This document shows, in pieces, positions 39,611 to 48,372 of a stretch of DNA of 64,000 nt. Each line of letters starts with the position of its first letter. The first letter of the stretch is position 1. This DNA comes from Prostheceraeus crozeri (taxonomy: Eukaryota; Platyhelminthes; Polycladida; Euryleptidae). The stretch is taken from assembly GCA_907163375.1 (NCBI GenBank), contig CAJQUW010010459.1, forward strand, positions 124,001 to 188,000. The letters run 5' to 3'. The notes beneath the pieces were generated by a model that saw only the letters and a program-made list of their open reading frames with translations, was not told the DNA's origin and ran no database searches. Both the position numbers and the translations under genes were made by a program.

Positions 39611-39618
39611 ATTTTATA
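39611..39618 (-). promoter_or_regulatory. TATA box of small gene, right copy 2
   Basis: Minus-strand TATAAAAT, 38 bp upstream of the ATG at 39573. Confidence 0.6.
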
Positions 39619-39849
39619 CCACCCACCCCTACGCTCCTCTGGTGTTAACTTTCGTTTAGCAAAAAAGTCGTCATGAAATTTCAACGACGGAGTAAAAGTT
39701 TGAGATGATACACTCCTGGCAAACTAACTCATGAAGTAGCTTTGCTGTGATACATTTCTATCTGCAAACATATGGTAATGTTAAAGTGAATCTAAAACTT
39801 TTCAGCTTATTAATTGTTCATCGTCGCATCAACGCTTTAACTCGTGAAC

Positions 39850-40309
39850 AGTTATAATTTTATTTCAATTTACACTTAGTCTAACTTGTAAACTAGTAAA
39901 TCTTGCGATCTTATTTTTACAAACAGTTATACCTTTATTTCTAACATACACACTACTGAAACTTTATTTCTAACTTGTAAACTCTTGAAACTTTATTTTG
40001 ATATACAAACAGCTAAAACTTTATTTCTAACGTATACACCATTGAAACTTTATTTTTAACTTGTAAACTGGTGAAACTTTACTTTTTATGTTGTAAACTG
40101 ATGAAACTTTATTTTGTTTCTAACATACAAACAGATAAAGCCTTATTTCTAACGTACACACTATTGAAACTTTGTTTCTAACTTGTACACTGGTGAAACT
40201 TTATTTTTAACTTGTTAACTGATGAAACTTTCTTTTAACATACAAACAGATAAAACTTTATTTCTAACGTACACACTGTTGAAACTATATTTTTAATCTG
40301 TAAACTGTT
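39850..40309 (-). repeat. E1 minisatellite array, right short copy 2
   Basis: Second tandem copy of the right short array. Confidence 0.85.
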
Positions 40310-40950
40310 GAAATGATATTTTTCATTTACAAATAGTAGAACGCTTTGTCCAACTTGTAAATTTTATAACACCTCATATGGGTGATGATGGTAGCTGAAA
40401 TAGTGTTAAATAAAATTAAGATAGCTTACATGATTCTGGGATAGCAATCGACAGCGATCCATGTGTAAAGAGCTTGTTTAGACTACGGAAGAGAGAAGTG
40501 TATTATGTTGCGTGTGGCGCGTGAGTGTCCTCCCATTTCATTCCATTCATCAATTCATCTCATTGATAGAGACAGGTAGAACTCATGGTTCTCATAACGT
40601 ATGCAATGGATAGTTTATAAGGCAACCTTCGACAGCTGGCTAAATGTCGCCCTGGCGCGAATGCATACTACGTTGAGACAGAGGCAATCACTTGCAAACA
40701 TGACGCAGAGAGGTTTAACAAGATTGACCATTGCCGAATGTCCCTTGCGGTATACATAGCTACGGGTTTCACCGCCGCCCTTTACAGGAACGCCCATCGA
40801 AAGGAAGTATTACACTGAACTTCATTTGCAACGTTCAAGTTGACTGATAGCAGATTCAACTTAATGATAGTATTCGCCAGTCTGAAGACTGCCCAGGGCA
40901 AACCGCGAGGAGGTTCTATCATGTCTTGCCCCTTGGTGGCCCTTATGAGA
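40310..40950 (-). repeat. E1 module M, right copy C
   Basis: Module copy following the METPNAAV gene. The second frame is again ATG-initiated (40797-40615). Confidence 0.75.
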
Positions 40951-40987
40951 GCCGGTGGTTCGTTCTCGGGGGTCTTCATCAGCAATC

Positions 40988-41254
40988 TTACTCCATACCG
41001 ATTCTGCTGAGAAAGAGTCGAAACCGTTCAACCTCAGCAGTGTCGACTTCCATGCTAGTTGGTACGTGAGTGGAGGGTGGAATGTAGCGCCATTCCATTG
41101 GATTGACAACACTTGCTGTCATCGCATTGCCAATCTGAGCAAGATTGTTGTGGACTCTGTCTTGCTCCTCTATTCTAGCAAATTCATTAAATAAATTTCG
41201 CGGTCTTAACTGTGGTCCGCGAGGAGAGCTGACTGCAGCGTTTGGTGTCTCCAT
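40988..41254 (-). CDS. small right-arm-only E1 protein (88 aa, METPNAAV...)
   Basis: An 88-codon ORF with a well-placed TATA box and a short leader. The protein is polar with no recognisable domain (METPNAAVSSPRGPQLRPRN at the N-terminus, EVERFRLFLSRIGME at the C-terminus). The stop lies inside GGTATGGA|GTAAGA, a possible splice donor, so the real C-terminus might come from a downstream exon. It is absent from the left arm and bracketed by module M sequence, which suggests capture or loss by recombination between module copies. Function unknown. Confidence 0.5.
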   Translation of the reverse strand: METPNAAVSSPRGPQLRPRNLFNEFARIEEQDRVHNNLAQIGNAMTASVVNPMEWRYIPPSTHVPTSMEVDTAEVERFRLFLSRIGME

Positions 41255-41286
41255 GATTGAAATGAAATGAAATGAGAGGTAGTGGT

Positions 41287-41294
41287 TTATATAC
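41287..41294 (-). promoter_or_regulatory. TATA box of the METPNAAV gene (TATATAAA)
   Basis: Minus-strand GGTATATAAACCACT, 33 bp upstream of the ATG at 41254. Confidence 0.65.
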
Positions 41295-41307
41295 CCCTCT
41301 AACGCGA

Positions 41308-41433
41308 CGCAACGTTCAAGTTGACTGATAGCAGATTCAACTTAATGATAGTATTCGCCAGTCTAAAGACTGCCCAGGGCAAACCGCGAGGAGGTTCTAT
41401 AAAATCTTGCCCCATGGTGGCCCTTATCAGAGC
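41308..41433 (-). repeat. E1 module M, truncated copy
   Basis: Only the first ~125 bp of the module. It sits between the coiled-coil gene and the METPNAAV promoter, so the small gene is bracketed by module sequence on both sides. Confidence 0.75.
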
Positions 41434-41467
41434 CGTTTGTGGCGTTCTCGGGGTGTGGGGTAGGGAC

Positions 41468-42583
41468 TCAGGCTTGCTGTTTCGACTGCGGCTCCGGCAA
41501 CGGGGTGGGTGGTCGCTTCTCTTGGATGTCTGTAAAGAAGGAAGTAGTGAGTTATCATCTTACATTTTAATTTAGTCATTTTTACTTACAGATCTTCTCG
41601 GACGCTTCCTCATAAAGGAAATTCGAGATCGGATCACGATGATCGAAGGTGAAGTGTAGACACTCCACCCCTTTCTTCACCAAAGAGTAGCTTTTCTCCC
41701 CTCTTCCACGCTCGTACAAGAGAGGAGTTTCTGCTACTCTCCCCTTTCTAATAGGGATGTGCAGAGGACTGGAACGCACCCTTCGATCGCGATCCACCAA
41801 CTGCGCCGAACGGTGCAGCTCGTGGGTCGTCTCGACAACCTTAGCCATCTGCACACGGAGTCTCTCCACTTCCTCCTTCAACCTTCGTATCTCCTTCTCC
41901 CTACTTTCCCTCTCTGCTAGCAAAGCCTCTTCTCTGGCTTTCCCCTCGAGAGTCTTGAGCCTCTCCTGCTCCAACTCGCCATCCCGCTCGCTTAATCTCT
42001 CCTTCACCTTCTTCATCTCTCCGGCCACGTTCTTTAGGTCCTCATACTTTGCCTTGTATGAGAAGGCCTCCTCCTTCAACTTCTCCACCTCTTTCTTTAG
42101 TTTCTCCCGTTCGGCGATCACCGGCGGGCGCTTGACAAAATTGCGACATTGCGTTGCAATTCCGCTCGCAGTTACGGCTGTAGGGGTCTCGCGATCGAGG
42201 TCGACGTTCTCGATAGGTTGCGACTGTAGCTCTCTCTCCTCCTCCTCACTATCGCTGCTGGACAGCGAGCTCTCGCTACTAAGTGAGGATACAGCGGCAA
42301 TCGCTTCAATGGCGGATTGTAGCTCCAAAGAACGGAGCTCAGTGGCGAAGAGTGAACTCCGTTCTTCTTCGCCTACTTCGCCTGTTTGACACTCGCTGTG
42401 TTGTGAGTGCCAATCCTCCTGCCGCTCACTTAAACGACTGACTTTGTGGGCTCCGCAATAGTAGCGAGCGACCCCTATCTGTTTCTTGCTAGTGCAAGCG
42501 TGTTTCTTGAAGGCGTCAGCTCGGAGTACCTTCCGGCATTGACACAGTTTGAAACTGGTCTTCATATTATTGTATTTCGGCAT
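41468..42583 (-). CDS. E1 right-arm Cys/His and coiled-coil protein, spliced (~351 aa)
   Basis: Near-identical partner of the left-arm gene. The start is the first ATG after the predicted acceptor (exon begins 42585), giving the N-terminus MPKYNNMKTSFKLCQCRK. This makes the right copy look more intact than the left, where that ATG is lost. The 60-bp intron (41589-41530) has the same GTAAGT donor and TTTACAG acceptor, and the last exon ends at 41468. Only a few substitutions separate the two proteins (for example KVL against KVF near the N-terminus, and CYSW against SYSL near the C-terminus). Preservation of a ~1-kb frame and its splice sites in both arms argues that the gene was functional after the palindrome formed. 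Confidence 0.7.
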
Positions 42584-42585
42584 TT

Positions 42586-44368
42586 CTGAAGCGAAAAACG
42601 GAAAACAATGATTTTACACTTAGTGAGGAATGATAGATTTGAGTATAGCGAGTGGCACTCGATCCCGTCGACAGCCCGAAGGCCTTGTACTGATCACTAG
42701 GGAAGTGATAGATCTTCCCCGATACCCGCTATTTACAGCTGAAGACATCATTGTCACTGCCCCGAAGTGGTAACAGCAACGCCAAGTCAGAGGTAGTGAT
42801 CAGTAGCTGGGATCTAACCCCTCAAAGCTGCCTTAGACTTAGTTAAATTTGAAATCTGATAGCAGATTTGAACTCAGCATACTTGAAAACCTTGAGGAAA
42901 CATCCCAAGTTATTGCTTTGATAGCAGCTTGATAGCAAGCCGTAGAGAGCTTGATTCACCAGCGTTTTGCAATGGAGATGTTTAGAGGCCACCCATGACA
43001 AGATAGCTAAGACTCAACCGATTGGCGTTCAAAGTGCTACGTTGAGAACTGTGTCAAATGCCCAACATGAGACATGAGTTGTCCCAGCGGTTACGGTCTA
43101 AACTATGACACACTCCCTTGCCACACTTATCACTACGGCATCGTCCGCCGTCCCGAAGGAACACCCTGTCAGTGGAATATTACAGCAAAACTCTCCGTGT
43201 CTTGCTCGCTTTCAGTGAAAAGCCGCTTATACCATGAGAAGACTGGCTCAGACATGAAAACCTGTAGAGTTGGTAAGAGGTTGACAGACTTTGATAGAAG
43301 CTTGATAGCAAGCCGTAGAGAGCTTGATTCACCAGCGTTTTGCAATGGAGATGTTTAGAGGCCACCCATGACAAGATAGCTAAGACTCAACCGATTGGCG
43401 TTCAAAGTGCTACGTTGAGAACTGTGTCAAATGCCCAACATGAGACATGAGTTGTCCCAGCGGTTACGGTCTAAACTATGACACACTCCCTTGCCACACT
43501 TATCACTACGGCATCGTCCGCCGTCCCGAAGGAACACCCTGTCAGTGGAATATTACAGCAAAACTCTCCGTGTCTTGCTCGCTTTCAGTGAAAAGCCGCT
43601 TATACCATGAGAAGACTGGCTCAGACATGAAAACCTGTAGAGTTGGTAAGAGGTTGACAGACTTTGATAGCAGCTTGATAGCAAGCCGTAGAGAGCTTGA
43701 TTCACCAGCGTTTTGCAATGGAGATGTTTAGAGGCCACCCATGACAAGATAGCTAAGACTCAACCGATTGGCGTTCAAAGTGCTACGTTGAGAACTGTGT
43801 CAAATGCCCAACATGAGACATGAGTTGTCCCAGCGGTTACGGTCTAAACTATGACACACTCCCTTGCCACACTTATCACTACGGCATCGTCCGCCGTCCC
43901 GAAGGAACACCCTGTCAGTGGAATATTACAGCAAAACTCTCCGTGTCTTGCTCGCTTTCAGTGAAAAGCCGCTTATACCATGAGAAGACTGGCTCAGACA
44001 TCATTGAAAATGCTTTCATTGACTGCAGCAGGGTCGAAAACCCCAGAAAACCTCCAAAAGTAGTGAATTTAAATTTTTCAACTTTTAACACTACTTATGA
44101 AATTTTATAAGTAGTCTATCACTTAGGGCAGGTTAATAGCGACCGAACCTTTTTTGAATCAAGTCAAACAGACTTGTAGAAGCAAAGTTACAAGCTTTTA
44201 AAGTTTTGGAGTCTTTTATGGCCTGGAGACGAAGGCCATCTCCTGGCTAACCTCTAAGTCTGACGCCTTAGCTGATATCAGCAATGAAATTTTCTAAGTC
44301 GGTTTCTTTCAGAAACCCGGAATTTGGAATGTCCGAAGCTATCATCGGAGCTCAGAGAGACGACTTAC
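42586..44368 (-). other. predicted 5' intron of the right coiled-coil gene, enlarged by 373-bp repeats
   Basis: Donor GTAAGT at 44368-44363 and acceptor CAG at 42588-42586 on the minus strand. Compared with the left-arm intron (995 bp) it is about 1,783 bp, mainly because of the tandem 373-bp repeats. The short ORFs inside are repeat read-through. Confidence 0.5.
42917..44000. repeat. three tandem copies of a 373-bp unit
   Basis: Identical or nearly identical blocks (for example ATGAGTTGTCCCAGCGGTTA) start at 43074, 43447 and 43820, exactly 373 bp apart. The third copy is truncated. The left arm has a single related copy (about 25130-25345, inverse). Confidence 0.9.
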
Positions 44369-44414
44369 CGTTGGCAATCTCTCGTCTGAATGACAAGTCT
44401 CTGTCGGTTCCCAG

Positions 44415-44449
44415 CTTATATAGTGTGTGGCGATCAGCTGATGACGTAA
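44415..44449 (-). promoter_or_regulatory. promoter of the right coiled-coil gene (CRE-like site, TATATAAG)
   Basis: Minus-strand TTACGTCA (44449-44442) lies upstream of TATATAAG (44422-44415), followed by the same leader and the GTAAGT donor with exon end at 44369. Confidence 0.6.
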
Positions 44450-44509
44450 TACCCATCATCCAAACACTAAAATCCGTCTATCTCCGGTTCTAGTGCTCCG
44501 ATTGAGCTG

Positions 44510-45420
44510 AAAATACACCATTTCCAAGTAGAATTTGACGCTGAATCCGAATCTGGCCTCCGTTTTCCCATCCGATGCTTCGTTTTGGCGCTACAGCCCA
44601 CAGCCATCGCAAAAATTCTAACTCTGTCGTTTTTTCGAAAAATGTTCAAAATTTTTCTCTCCGATTGACTTGAAACTCTCCGATTGACTTGAAACTTACC
44701 ATGTTGATAGAGAATTTGATGCTGATTCCAAATCTGAAATCCGTTTTGCTCTCCGATGCTTCGTTTTGGCGCTACAGCCCAAAACGTCCAAAATTCTAAC
44801 TCTCGTTTTTTTCGCCAATCTCCCAAATCTTAAATGGCGTCTCACATCTAAACGAAGACAGACATGAACAAGCCGATTCTTTCAGTGAAATTGTCTCACT
44901 CTTAGCTTTCAAACGAGGTATTGCACGACAAAATCCGTCCACTGGAAGCCAAGATCGAAGCGAGCTCTCCAGAGGGGGGGGACGTCAGCGAAACTTTTTC
45001 TCTCCGATTGACTTGAAACTCAGCATACCGATGCAGAATTTCATGCTGATTCCAAATCTGAAATCCGTTTTCCAATCCGATGCTTCGTTTTGAAGCAACA
45101 GCCCAAAACGTCCAAAATTCTAACTCTGTCGTTTTTCGCCAATGTCCCAAAATCTTAAATGGCGTCTCACATCTAAACGAAGACAGATATGAACAAGCCG
45201 TTTCTTTCAGTGAATTTGTCTCACTCTGAGCTTTCAAACGAGCTATTGCACGACTTTCTACGATCACTAGAAGCAAAGTTGGAAGGTCGGTGCCGAGGGG
45301 GGACGTCAGCGAAACTTTTTCTCTCCGATTGACTTGAAACTCACCATACCGATGCAGAATTTCAACGCCCAAAACGACCAAAATTCTAACTCTGTCGGTT
45401 TCTCGAAAATCATCACACAC
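44510..45420 (-). repeat. E1 right subterminal repeat array
   Basis: Inverse counterpart of 23600-24660 with the same blocks and order but substitutions and indels. Confidence 0.8.
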
Positions 45421-45449
45421 TATAGCCTTAAGTCAAAACCTAGCGGTCG

Positions 45450-45650
45450 CCCAAGTCCACCACGACACTCTGTCGTTCCAGAGGGGGGGACGTCAGCGAA
45501 CCTTTCGGACCCACTTGGCCGGCACACCACGACACTCTGTCGTTCCAGAGGGGGGGAGTCAGACTCGAAGCACCACGGCGGCCGATCACGACACTCTGTC
45601 GTTCCAGAGGGGGGGCGCGCCGGTCGAGTGTTCGCCGTTTTCTTACTACT
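45450..45650 (-). repeat. E1 right terminal inverted repeat
   Basis: Inverse copy of the left terminus: three ACCACGACACTCTGTCGTTCC units followed by G runs, then ...CGCCGTTTTCTTACTACT at the end. Confidence 0.85.
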
Positions 45651-45656
45651 AGTATT
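45651..45656. repeat. 6-bp target site duplication of E1, right copy (AGTATT)
   Basis: Directly follows ...TTCTTACTACT and is identical to 23347-23352. Confidence 0.9.
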
Positions 45657-46137
45657 CACTGAAGCTGTTTTGGGAAATAACCATACATCGATGTTCATCG
45701 CGTCCTTTTAATCCAAACGCTTTGCAGTTGTAAAAGAACACTGCTCTGATAAGCCCAGCAGAGTCGGTCATAGAAAATGCACCACTGTGCCACAAGGCAG
45801 TTTCATCATCAATTGACACTGGATCAGCCTTCTTCCGAGCACTGCCTATGCCTCTGGCAGTAAGGTCTTTCATGCGGGCATCCAGGGAACGTAAGAAATA
45901 CTTGAACGAGTTGTCCTCTTTGTCCATTGGGTTGCAATCGGGTCGTTCTTCTCTTAACAGTCTGGAAAAGCCACATACTACGTTGCACAGAGTATTGGGT
46001 GGATATTCGCTTCCGTCTTTTCGGCGAATTTCATATACAAAGTACTTTAATGCATAAGCTATTTCAGATTTTGATGCTGTCCATATGTCTTCAACTGATG
46101 GAACTTTCCGTTTGACGACGACAATCTCGTGGAGCAT
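45651..46137 (-). CDS. Crypton/DUF3504-type tyrosine recombinase, N-terminal half (split by E1)
   Basis: Minus-strand ORF from the ATG at 46137 (MLHEIVVVKRKVPSV) with the helical N-terminal core-binding region of this family: ALKYFVYEIRRKDGSEYPPN, LCNVVCGFSRLLREE and SFKYFLRSLDARMKDL. The start of the catalytic domain follows (LIRAVFFYNCKAFGLKGRDE). It is open up to the E1 right terminus at 45650. The frame continues exactly into 23352-22757 if E1 plus one AGTATT copy is removed. Upstream sequence reaches only to 46304 before the second element begins, so earlier exons may be displaced. Expected total length of the uninterrupted frame is about 360 codons. Confidence 0.75.
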
Positions 46138-46304
46138 TAAATTCACAATAAATCTAATCTAGTTAAATATCACTCTATCAAACAAAGAATATTCGCGACT
46201 GGTATTACTGAAAAAAGTTATTTGACAGTAGTATGTAATACACATATTTTTTTGCCATGTGACTTAAAGCTGCACATACCAAATACATACCAGAGGCATA
46301 CGAA

Positions 46305-47237
46305 AGTAGTAAATAAAACTCCACCACTGGACCGCGCAAGATGGACGCCATCGCTGACGTCCCCCCCCTCCTGTCAGCCGAGTCGGTCGTGGTGAGCCGC
46401 CATGTTGCTTCGAATCTGACGTCCCCCGTCCTGTCAGTAGAGTCGGTCGTGGTGAGCCGCCGTGTTGCTTCGAGTCTGACGTCCCCCCCCTCTGGCCGGC
46501 CGACGTAGCGAGCGGTGGTTTGTGATGCGCTCTCCAGGTTGGCGTGGTGTGCCGGCCAGGTTGGGAGGGTGGAATGTCGTAGCTCACCTGAAAAAATCCT
46601 AAGTGTCAGAGTGGCTTTGTATGGTCAAAATTTTGAAAATTTTCCAAAGTGTGGCATTTCGACCTGGGACCCTGACCAAAGTTTGTTTCATCAAATTTCA
46701 CTGACCCCCCCCGACAGCGATCTTCTAACTTTGGTTCTAGTGGACGGATTTTGTCTTACAGCTACAGAAAGAGGAGAAAAAACTGCTCGGTGACATTTTT
46801 TGTTGCGAGTCAATCGGACCAGTCGTTCAAAAGTTAGAGCTGTTACAAGATTTTAGGTCGGAGCTCACCTGAAAAAATCCGAAGTGTCAGAGTGGCTTTG
46901 TATGGTCAAAATTTTGAAAATTTTCCAAAGTGTGGCATTTCGACCTGGGACCCTGACCAAAGCATTTTGCATCAAATTTCACTGACCTCCCCCCCTCGGC
47001 ACCAATCTTCCAATTTTGCTTCTAGTGATCGTAGAAAGTCGTGCAATAGCTCGTTTGAAAGCTCAGAGTGAGACAAATTCACTGAAAGAAACGGCTTGTT
47101 CATGTCTGTCTCCGTTGAGATGTGAGACGCCATTTAAGATTTGGGAGATTGGCGAAAAACGACAGAGTTAGAATTTCCCAAGAAACAGCTCCAGCGGGCG
47201 AACGAAGGCTCGGATTGGTAAACGGAGGCCAGATTTG
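46305..47237 (+). repeat. Polinton left terminal and subterminal repeats
   Basis: Holds two ~63-bp units with CTGACGTCCCCC...GTCAG..GAGTCGGTCGTGGTGAGCCGCC (46352-46475). Two copies of CTCACCTGAAAAAATCC...CCCTGACCAAAG follow (46582-46680 and 46863-46960). A block at 46995-47180 is shared with the E1 subterminal repeats (AGCTCGTTTGAAAGC...GACGCCATTTAAGATT). There is no gene. Confidence 0.8.
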
Positions 47238-47385
47238 GAATCAGCTTGATGTTATTGTCCAATGAGGATCATCATCCAATGAGAATCAAGCATTTCTATA
47301 TAAATAGCGAGCCTTCCACAGTGAAAATCATTCCTTCGTTGAATCACACGCGTGACGGACGCACATTTTCTCTCTCTCCCTCTAT
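47238..47385 (+). promoter_or_regulatory. promoter of the 235-aa gene, shared with E1
   Basis: Two CCAAT boxes (GTCCAATGAGG, ATCCAATGAGAA), TATATAAATA at 47297-47306 and a leader GAGCCTTCCACAGTGAAAATC...GACGGACGCACATTTTCTC. About 110 bp separate the TATA from the ATG. Confidence 0.7.
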
Positions 47386-47408
47386 TATCTCTCTATCATC
47401 CAACTAAA

Positions 47409-48178
47409 ATGGTAAGTCGCTACTTCCCTCCCTCCCTTGAACGTAAACTTAATACTATCTTTTTCGTTTTCAGGCATCTACTCCATCTGCTGCACTAGTA
47501 GGACAAAATGGCGGTCAAACGTTGCAAGGTTCGCTACGATCAGATCATCTACAACTGAGGGCAGTGGAAGAAACAACCAAGGTACATAATCCTACACCGC
47601 TACAGCGTAAATTTAGACAAGTCTTGCGTTATGACGATCATAGCGTAGTACTCCAAACGGGAATGCTCCCTTCCACGGATGTCAAGATAATGCACAATCA
47701 GTATGGGGACTACATACCGATCCCCGTGAGTCCGTACATTCGCCGCCAACTTGATATTATTGAGGAGTACGTGACATTAAATATGGACATTCCTACTCCT
47801 CTTGCTCAAGAGTGGAAGGCGAGAGATGACAAGGATACTCCCTATAGAAAGATTTGGGATGGTAATCACATTTGCCTACCGGTATCACATTGGTGTACTT
47901 ACTATAAGAAGGAGGGAGATCATTCAACATCCATCACATGCGACAAGCTCGGAGAAGGTACTTGGGATATCCTTTTCAAAGTGAATGGGCTATATTATGG
48001 TCGGCACAAGGATAATAAAATAGCCTCGCTCTCCATGCATATGGAATCTATCCTATATATTCCAAAACCACCCAACGTGGATGACATAATTGATCAAATC
48101 CTTAACAGCAGTGGTGCGAAGCGCAAGTCGGAGAAGAATGCTGCCTCAAAACGCAAATCAAAGAAGGAGAATTACTAG
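47409..48178 (+). CDS. spliced 235-aa Polinton protein of unknown function
   Basis: Exon 1 contributes only the ATG (47409-47411). GTAAGT at 47412 and TTTTCGTTTTCAG ending 47473 define a 62-bp intron. Exon 2 runs from GCATCTACT at 47474 to the stop at 48178. The protein (MASTPSAALVGQNGGQ...) has a conserved-looking middle (YIPIPVSPYIRRQLDIIEEY, ICLPVSHWCTYYKK, GTWDILFKVNGLYYGRHKDN) and a Lys/Arg-rich C-terminus (KRKSEKNAASKRKSKKEN), suggesting nuclear or nucleic-acid-related work. I do not recognise the family. The single-codon first exon could also join the acceptor at 48372 in frame. Confidence 0.7.
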
Positions 48179-48212
48179 TCCTTTCCTAACTCTACCCTAT
48201 GACAATTCGCTT

Positions 48213-48338
48213 ATGTGCTTTGAGTGTCGTAGACGTGGTCTTATTAGATACATTTTACTTCTTCGTTGCCATCATATCATTTGTGTATTTTGTCGTGAAA
48301 AGCATCGATGTAATTCTTCATTTTGTAATATGTTATAG
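48213..48338 (+). CDS. 41-aa RING-like Cys/His ORF
   Basis: MCFECRRRGLI...LLRCHHIICVFCREKH...C: the spacing C-X2-C-X13-C-X-H-X2-C-X2-C-X5-C-X4-C is close to a C3HC4 RING (the last pair is wider than usual). An in-frame stretch upstream extends the frame, and the real start or a splice junction near 48178 is unclear. If real it would be a mini E3-ligase-like protein. It could also be a remnant. Confidence 0.4.
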   Translation: MCFECRRRGLIRYILLLRCHHIICVFCREKHRCNSSFCNML

Positions 48339-48372
48339 AACGTTTCCTTAGATGTGTAAATTTCCGTTTTAG

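Larger units (their letters stand above)
35463..40282. repeat. 2,410-bp tandem duplication in the right arm
   Basis: Every landmark in 35463-37872 recurs 2,410 bp to the right with very few differences: module, ORF with TGA/TAG, promoter, small gene and short array. The breakpoints fall in minisatellite sequence, consistent with unequal exchange there. Confidence 0.9.
23353..45650. mobile_element. E1: palindromic non-autonomous Polinton-like element, 22,298 bp
   Basis: Termini AGTAGTAAGAAAACGGCGAA and its inverse, with 6-bp duplications AGTATT, match the Polinton/Maverick signature (AG...CT ends, 6-bp TSD). The entire element is an inverted repeat centred at 33190/33191. Left and right arms carry the same ordered parts: terminal repeat, subterminal repeats, promoter, coiled-coil gene, module, minisatellite, small gene, promoter, module, long minisatellite. 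The arms differ by substitutions, indels, a 2,410-bp tandem duplication, an inserted small gene and a triplicated 373-bp repeat. No polymerase, integrase, ATPase, protease or capsid gene is present, so mobility must have been supplied in trans, most simply by a Polinton like the one at 46305. Confidence 0.85.

Noticed and set aside
43074..44110. Three 94-96-codon ORFs (MSCPSGYGL...)
   Set aside because: Periodic read-through of the 373-bp repeat inside a predicted intron. No signal supports translation.
23353..45650. The giant palindrome as an assembly artefact
   Set aside because: Arms differ by many substitutions, indels, a 2,410-bp duplication, a unique small gene and a 373-bp triplication. 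A perfect 6-bp target duplication flanks the whole and restores an ORF.
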